Source: Pseudomonadota bacterium (GTDB lineage: Bacteria > Pseudomonadota > Alphaproteobacteria > Caulobacterales > Caulobacteraceae). Taken from it: DNA of 9,055 bases. The translations under genes were made by a program, and so were the position numbers. This document shows, one piece after another, positions 5,888 to 9,055 of the stretch. The stretch's first letter is position 1. Every line of letters begins with the position of its first letter. Under the pieces are notes generated by a model. The model saw only the letters and a program-made list of their open reading frames with translations. It was not told the origin of the DNA and made no database searches. The stretch covers positions 1 through 9,055 of the forward strand of contig JAEXJH010000698.1 in assembly GCA_023445955.1 (NCBI GenBank), in the 5' to 3' direction.

Positions 5888-8800
5888 CTAGAAGCTGTAG
5901 CGCAGGCCCACGTGATAGAACCGGCCCAGCAGGTCATAGAGCGCCGGGTTGGCGTCCAGGCCCGTATTGGTTTGCGGCGACGGCGTGGGATCGCGGTTCA
6001 GCAGGTTGTCGACCTTGCCGTAGAGCTGCAGGCCGTTGCCGAACTTGTACGAGGCGCTGATGTCGACATAGGTCGCGCCCTTCATCTGGTTGTAGTCGAT
6101 GGTCGGGTTGCTGCCGGTCGAGACAGGGCAGCTGCCGGCCTTGCACTCGATGTAATCGGTGGTCGTACCGCCGAACCGGCCATCACTGAACCAACGCTCC
6201 TGGACGCTGAAGGCGAACCGGTCGTTGTCCCAGGACTGAATGGCCAGGAACTTCCAGTCCGGCGTGGCGCCGGAGTTCTGGCCGGCCGAGTCGACGGCGA
6301 CCGCGCCGGGGATGCCCGGGTTGGTGACGAACTTGTGCGTGTTCGTCGCCAGGCCCCGGACCGTGAAGCGACCGGGCACGCTGGGCAATTCGAAGCGATA
6401 GCTGCTCTCGATGTCGAAGCCGCTGGTCTTGATCGAGGCCAGGTTGAACGTCTGGGAGTTGACGAAGGCCGTCGCGCCGCCGGACGGGGTGAAGTTGAAG
6501 GCGCCGCAGAACTGGGTCAGGCCCGCATAGCAGAAGTTGACGATCTGCTGGGCGCCCAGGCTGGAGATGCCGCCGTTCAGGACGATGTTGTACCAGTCGA
6601 CCGAGACGCTGAAGCCCGGCAGCCATTGCGGGTTCGAGAGCACCGCGCCGATGGTGACGTTCTTGGCGATTTCCGGCTTCAGGGCCGGGTTGCCCACCAC
6701 ATTCTGCAGAACCGTCAGCGAGCCGCCCGAGGGCTGGCCGGCTGGCGGCGTGCCGTTCGAAGGAATGGTGAAGTTCGGCAGCGTGGTCGTCACCGGCGCG
6801 GCGAACAATTCCGACAGGTTCGGAGCCCGCACGTCACGCGAGGTGACGGCCCGCAGGCGCACGCCGTCGATCGGCGTGTCCCAGGTCGCGCCGACCTTCC
6901 AAGTGTAGACGGTGCCCGAGGTGCTGTAGTCGGTCCAGCGGCCGGCCATGTTGAGGTTGGCCCGGCCCGCGGCTTCCGAATTGACCAGCGGGATGTTCAC
7001 TTCGGCATAGGCTTCCTTCACCGAGTACTTGCCGGCGCCGGAGTGGTAGTTGCCCGCGAACCAGTTGGCGCCCGAAGCGGTCAGGACCGGATCGGCCGGA
7101 TAGTCGGCGGTGTTGGGCGAGTCCGTGTTGCCATCGCCATAGGGGTCGCCTTGGACGTGGTACTGCTCCTTGCGCCACTCGCCGCCGAACGCCAGCGACA
7201 CCGGACCGGCCCACAGGGCGAACGGCTCGCCGCTGAAGTTGAGGCTGGCGACGTCCTGCTTCTGCACCGAATGCTGATACGGGCCGTTCTTGGGCGTGAT
7301 GTAGGCCAGGGCCGCTTCGCTGGGCGGCTTGCCGCCGAAGATGTTGATCGGCACGCAACCGTTGGCGCGGGCGATCGGGTCCGCGCAGACGATCTGTCCG
7401 CCCACCGTGATGGCCTGGACGGCCGCGCGATAGCGCGGCGTCAGCAGGATGTCGTTGACGTGGATGTTCGTCGTGTTCTGGCCGTGGGTGAAATAGGCGT
7501 CGTAGCGCCATTCCTTGCCCAGGGCGTCGAACCGGCCGTCGGCGCCGATCACCGCCCGGACCTGTGTCCGGGTCGGATGGACCGAGATGTTGCGCGGCAG
7601 CAGGGCGTTGCTCGTGCCGAAGTTGAAGGTCGTGATGTTGTTGGCGGCGCAGGCCGCCACGATCGACGCCGGCAGGTACGGGTTCGAGCACGACATCGTC
7701 AGGCCGGTGGTGGCCGCGCCCGGATTGGGCTGGTTGCTGCTCTCCACGCGGGCGACGTTTAGGGTCGCATAGATCTCGTTCTTGTCGTTCAGGTCGTAGC
7801 CGATGCGGCCGTAGCTGCCCATCCGCTTGATCCGGGACTGAAGCGAGGTGCCGATGCCGACATTGCCCGACAGGTCGCCGCCGACGCAGAAGCCGCCATT
7901 GGTGTAGCAGCCGGAGACGGGGGCTCCCGTTGCGGGAGTGGTCAGTTTGGACGGCGCGCCGCCACCGCCATATTGGAACTGGAACGGGTTGCCGGCCTGG
8001 TCGAAGGCCGTGCCTTGCAGCGGTCCGGTGCTGATCAGGCCGTACTTGGCATACTGATAAGCCTGGGCGTGCTCGCGATAGAGGTACTGGGGCGAGCCGT
8101 CGTTGGTGACGCCGCGATTGACCAGGGTGGCGGTCGTGTACCAGTCGCGGCTGCCCGGCGCGTCCTCGCCGAAGCCGCCGGCCGGGACGCCCTCCTCCCA
8201 GTCGTATTCGCCGCTGACCTGCACGTGCAGACGGTCGTTCATGAAGTTCTTGCCGGCCGCGACCTGGGCCAGCCACTGGTGGTTGTCGCCGTAGGTCGTG
8301 ACGCCGGTCAGGACGTTGGCCTTGAAGCCCACGAATTTCTTGTTGGTGATGAAGTTGACCACGCCGCCGACGGCGTCCGAGCCGTAGGAGGCCGAGGCGC
8401 CGCCGGTCACCACGTCGACCCGCTCGACCAGCAGCTGCGGGAACAGGCTGATGTCGGGAACGCCCGTGACGTTGGCCGGCACGACCCGCTGGCCGTCCAG
8501 CAGGGTCAGGGTGCGGATGGTGCCCAGGCCGCGCAGCGAGAACGAGGAGAGGCCCTGCTGGCCGCTCGAGGTGCTGAACGTGCCGGTGGTGGCGCCGCTG
8601 GAACCCTGCAGCGAGGGCAGCTGAGTGATGGCGGTGAAGATGTTCGGCTGGGCGGCGCGCTCCAGCTCGGCCTGGCCCAGAACCTGGGTCGGAGTCGGCG
8701 CGGTGAAGCCGGTCGACCGGATCCGCGTGCCCGTGACGATGATTTCCGTCAGCGCCGTCGCATCGGACGAACCCGAGGCTGGCGCCGGCGCCGTCTGGGC

Positions 8801-8899
8801 GCTGGCCGCTCCTGCCGTCATGACCACCGCGACCGCGCTGGTCGCGAGCAAGGCGCTCAACATGGGGCTCCGCCCCCGCGCGCTACCGACAACGCTCAT
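5888..8899 (-). CDS. Large TonB-dependent outer-membrane receptor
   Basis: This 1003-residue TonB-dependent transporter is of the large kind common in Caulobacter and sphingomonads. ATG 8899 is chosen because GGAGGG (8907-8912) lies 7 bases upstream; an in-frame ATG at 8914 contains that site itself. The signal peptide has the core MLSALLATSAVAVVMTAGA with likely cleavage after ASA (about residue 34), then a Pro/Ala/Ser linker. The TonB box is TEIIVTGTRI (51-60). The plug runs to about residue 190 with ISLFPQLLVERVDVVTGG and ASYGSDAVGGVVNFIT. Barrel landmarks include TSRDVRAPNLSELF (686-699), NPALKPEIAKN (737-747), LPGFSVSVDWYNI (760-772), LYGKVDNLLNRDP (959-971) and the terminal GLRYSF. The mature protein has ten cysteines in five close pairs and an Asp/Asn/Gly-rich loop at 585-603. 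Such receptors import varied nutrients, including plant-derived sugars and vitamins; the ligand here is unknown. It is transcribed alone and ends in its own terminator. The LacI-type regulator next door is the likely controller. Confidence 0.94.
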   Translation of the reverse strand: MSVVGSARGRSPMLSALLATSAVAVVMTAGAASAQTAPAPASGSSDATALTEIIVTGTRIRSTGFTAPTPTQVLGQAELERAAQPNIFTAITQLPSLQGSSGATTGTFSTSSGQQGLSSFSLRGLGTIRTLTLLDGQRVVPANVTGVPDISLFPQLLVERVDVVTGGASASYGSDAVGGVVNFITNKKFVGFKANVLTGVTTYGDNHQWLAQVAAGKNFMNDRLHVQVSGEYDWEEGVPAGGFGEDAPGSRDWYTTATLVNRGVTNDGSPQYLYREHAQAYQYAKYGLISTGPLQGTAFDQAGNPFQFQYGGGGAPSKLTTPATGAPVSGCYTNGGFCVGGDLSGNVGIGTSLQSRIKRMGSYGRIGYDLNDKNEIYATLNVARVESSNQPNPGAATTGLTMSCSNPYLPASIVAACAANNITTFNFGTSNALLPRNISVHPTRTQVRAVIGADGRFDALGKEWRYDAYFTHGQNTTNIHVNDILLTPRYRAAVQAITVGGQIVCADPIARANGCVPINIFGGKPPSEAALAYITPKNGPYQHSVQKQDVASLNFSGEPFALWAGPVSLAFGGEWRKEQYHVQGDPYGDGNTDSPNTADYPADPVLTASGANWFAGNYHSGAGKYSVKEAYAEVNIPLVNSEAAGRANLNMAGRWTDYSTSGTVYTWKVGATWDTPIDGVRLRAVTSRDVRAPNLSELFAAPVTTTLPNFTIPSNGTPPAGQPSGGSLTVLQNVVGNPALKPEIAKNVTIGAVLSNPQWLPGFSVSVDWYNIVLNGGISSLGAQQIVNFCYAGLTQFCGAFNFTPSGGATAFVNSQTFNLASIKTSGFDIESSYRFELPSVPGRFTVRGLATNTHKFVTNPGIPGAVAVDSAGQNSGATPDWKFLAIQSWDNDRFAFSVQERWFSDGRFGGTTTDYIECKAGSCPVSTGSNPTIDYNQMKGATYVDISASYKFGNGLQLYGKVDNLLNRDPTPSPQTNTGLDANPALYDLLGRFYHVGLRYSF

Positions 8900-8924
8900 C
8901 CTACACCCTCCCATTTTTCATTGA

Positions 8925-8942
8925 GACCATCGTTCGATGATC
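8925..8942. promoter_or_regulatory. Imperfect 18-bp palindrome before large receptor
   Basis: Plus-strand GACCATCG (8925-8932) and CGATGATC (8935-8942) form inverted arms matching at 7 of 8 positions around TT. The core CATCG-TT-CGATG is exact. It lies 26-43 bases upstream of the receptor ATG and so is probably in the leader or near the transcription start. It shares the half-site GACCAT with the palindrome at 8983-8992, suggesting one regulator. The binder is unknown; the LacI-family protein is the local candidate. Confidence 0.4.
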
Positions 8943-8963
8943 TGGAAGGGACTGTGTCAGACG

Positions 8964-8992
8964 GTGGGACCGCTAACTATTAGACCATGGTC
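8964..8992 (-). promoter_or_regulatory. Possible promoter with palindromes, large receptor
   Basis: GACCATGGTC at 8983-8992 is a perfect 10-bp palindrome. On the minus strand it is followed directly by TAATAG, a plausible -10 element, so the palindrome would fill the spacer. The matching -35 (CCGAAA, 17 bases further upstream) is poor. A smaller dyad, CGGT-CCC-ACCG, lies just downstream of the possible -10. The leader would be about 75 bases. The promoter call is tentative; the palindrome is certain. Confidence 0.35.
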
Positions 8993-9000
8993 GTATGCCT

Positions 9001-9022
9001 TTCGGGTTTGGTGAGGCCCGAA
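9001..9022. other. Short inverted repeat
   Basis: TTCGGG (9001-9006) and CCCGAA (9017-9022) are exact inverted repeats around 10 bases, just upstream of the possible receptor promoter and next to the stronger hairpin at 9029-9055. It may be part of the previous gene's 3' end or a regulatory dyad; nothing distinguishes these. Confidence 0.3.
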
Positions 9023-9028
9023 TGCGAA

Positions 9029-9055
9029 CGCCCGGGACGCAGGGCGACCCGGGCG
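9029..9055 (-). terminator. Hairpin at right edge, possible terminator of upstream gene
   Basis: CGCCCGGG (9029-9036) and CCCGGGCG (9048-9055) pair perfectly over 8 bp around an 11-base loop. On the minus strand TTCGCATTCG follows, only weakly T-rich. The stem touches the window edge and may continue beyond it. It fits a terminator for a minus-strand gene lying to the right, but that gene is not visible and the hairpin could equally serve a convergent plus-strand gene. Confidence 0.45.

Noticed and set aside
6834..8276. 480-codon minus-strand frame within the large receptor, and similar ones at 831-1202, 1455-1793, 3339-4430 and 6183-6626
   Set aside because: Out-of-frame readings of the real genes; Arg/Pro/Gln-rich with no domain character.
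5912..8983. Plus-strand open frames 5912-7762 and 7973-8983
   Set aside because: Shadows of the large receptor gene; compositionally typical of antisense frames and without a ribosome-binding site or family motifs.
1..9055. CRISPR array, tRNA, rRNA, insertion sequence or phage genes
   Set aside because: No direct-repeat series, tRNA-like cloverleaf, transposase motif or terminal inverted repeats were found on reading both strands.

Overview
The window reads as chromosomal DNA of a GC-rich alphaproteobacterium, most likely a Caulobacter or Phenylobacterium relative. This rests on the high GC content, strong GC bias at third codon positions, the abundance of TonB-dependent receptors, and receptor sequences of the Caulobacter/sphingomonad type. 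The genus is an inference from style, not from a search.

Every supported gene lies on the minus strand, so transcription runs from high to low coordinates. In that order: a regulatory region with palindromes (8900-9055); a large TonB-dependent outer-membrane receptor (5888-8899, 1003 aa); an intrinsic terminator with a T-rich tail (5796-5847); a LacI-family regulator (4677-5732); an ACS-type MFS permease whose start overlaps the regulator's end by 8 bases (3395-4684); a strong hairpin terminator (3353-3385); about 370 bases of non-coding DNA with several palindromes; a second TonB-dependent receptor of the siderophore-receptor type (569-2983, 804 aa); an intercistronic hairpin (531-560); and the N-terminal part of a second MFS permease that runs off the left edge (1-512).

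The genes form two outer-membrane/inner-membrane import pairs. Receptor 5888-8899 plus the ACS permease flank the LacI regulator, and receptor 569-2983 plus the partial permease follow. The simplest model is a LacI-controlled uptake locus: each receptor brings a scarce solute into the periplasm with TonB energy, and a permease takes it, or a breakdown product, across the inner membrane. No catabolic enzyme, hydrolase or ExbBD/TonB gene is present, so the substrate is not determined. ACS permeases and LacI regulators together suggest a small organic acid or sugar-derived compound; this is inference.

No rRNA, tRNA, CRISPR array, insertion sequence or phage gene was seen. The long plus-strand open frames are antisense shadows of the high-GC genes. 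The most interesting points are an EF-hand-like calcium loop in the siderophore-type receptor, five close cysteine pairs in the large receptor, and candidate operators in front of both receptors.
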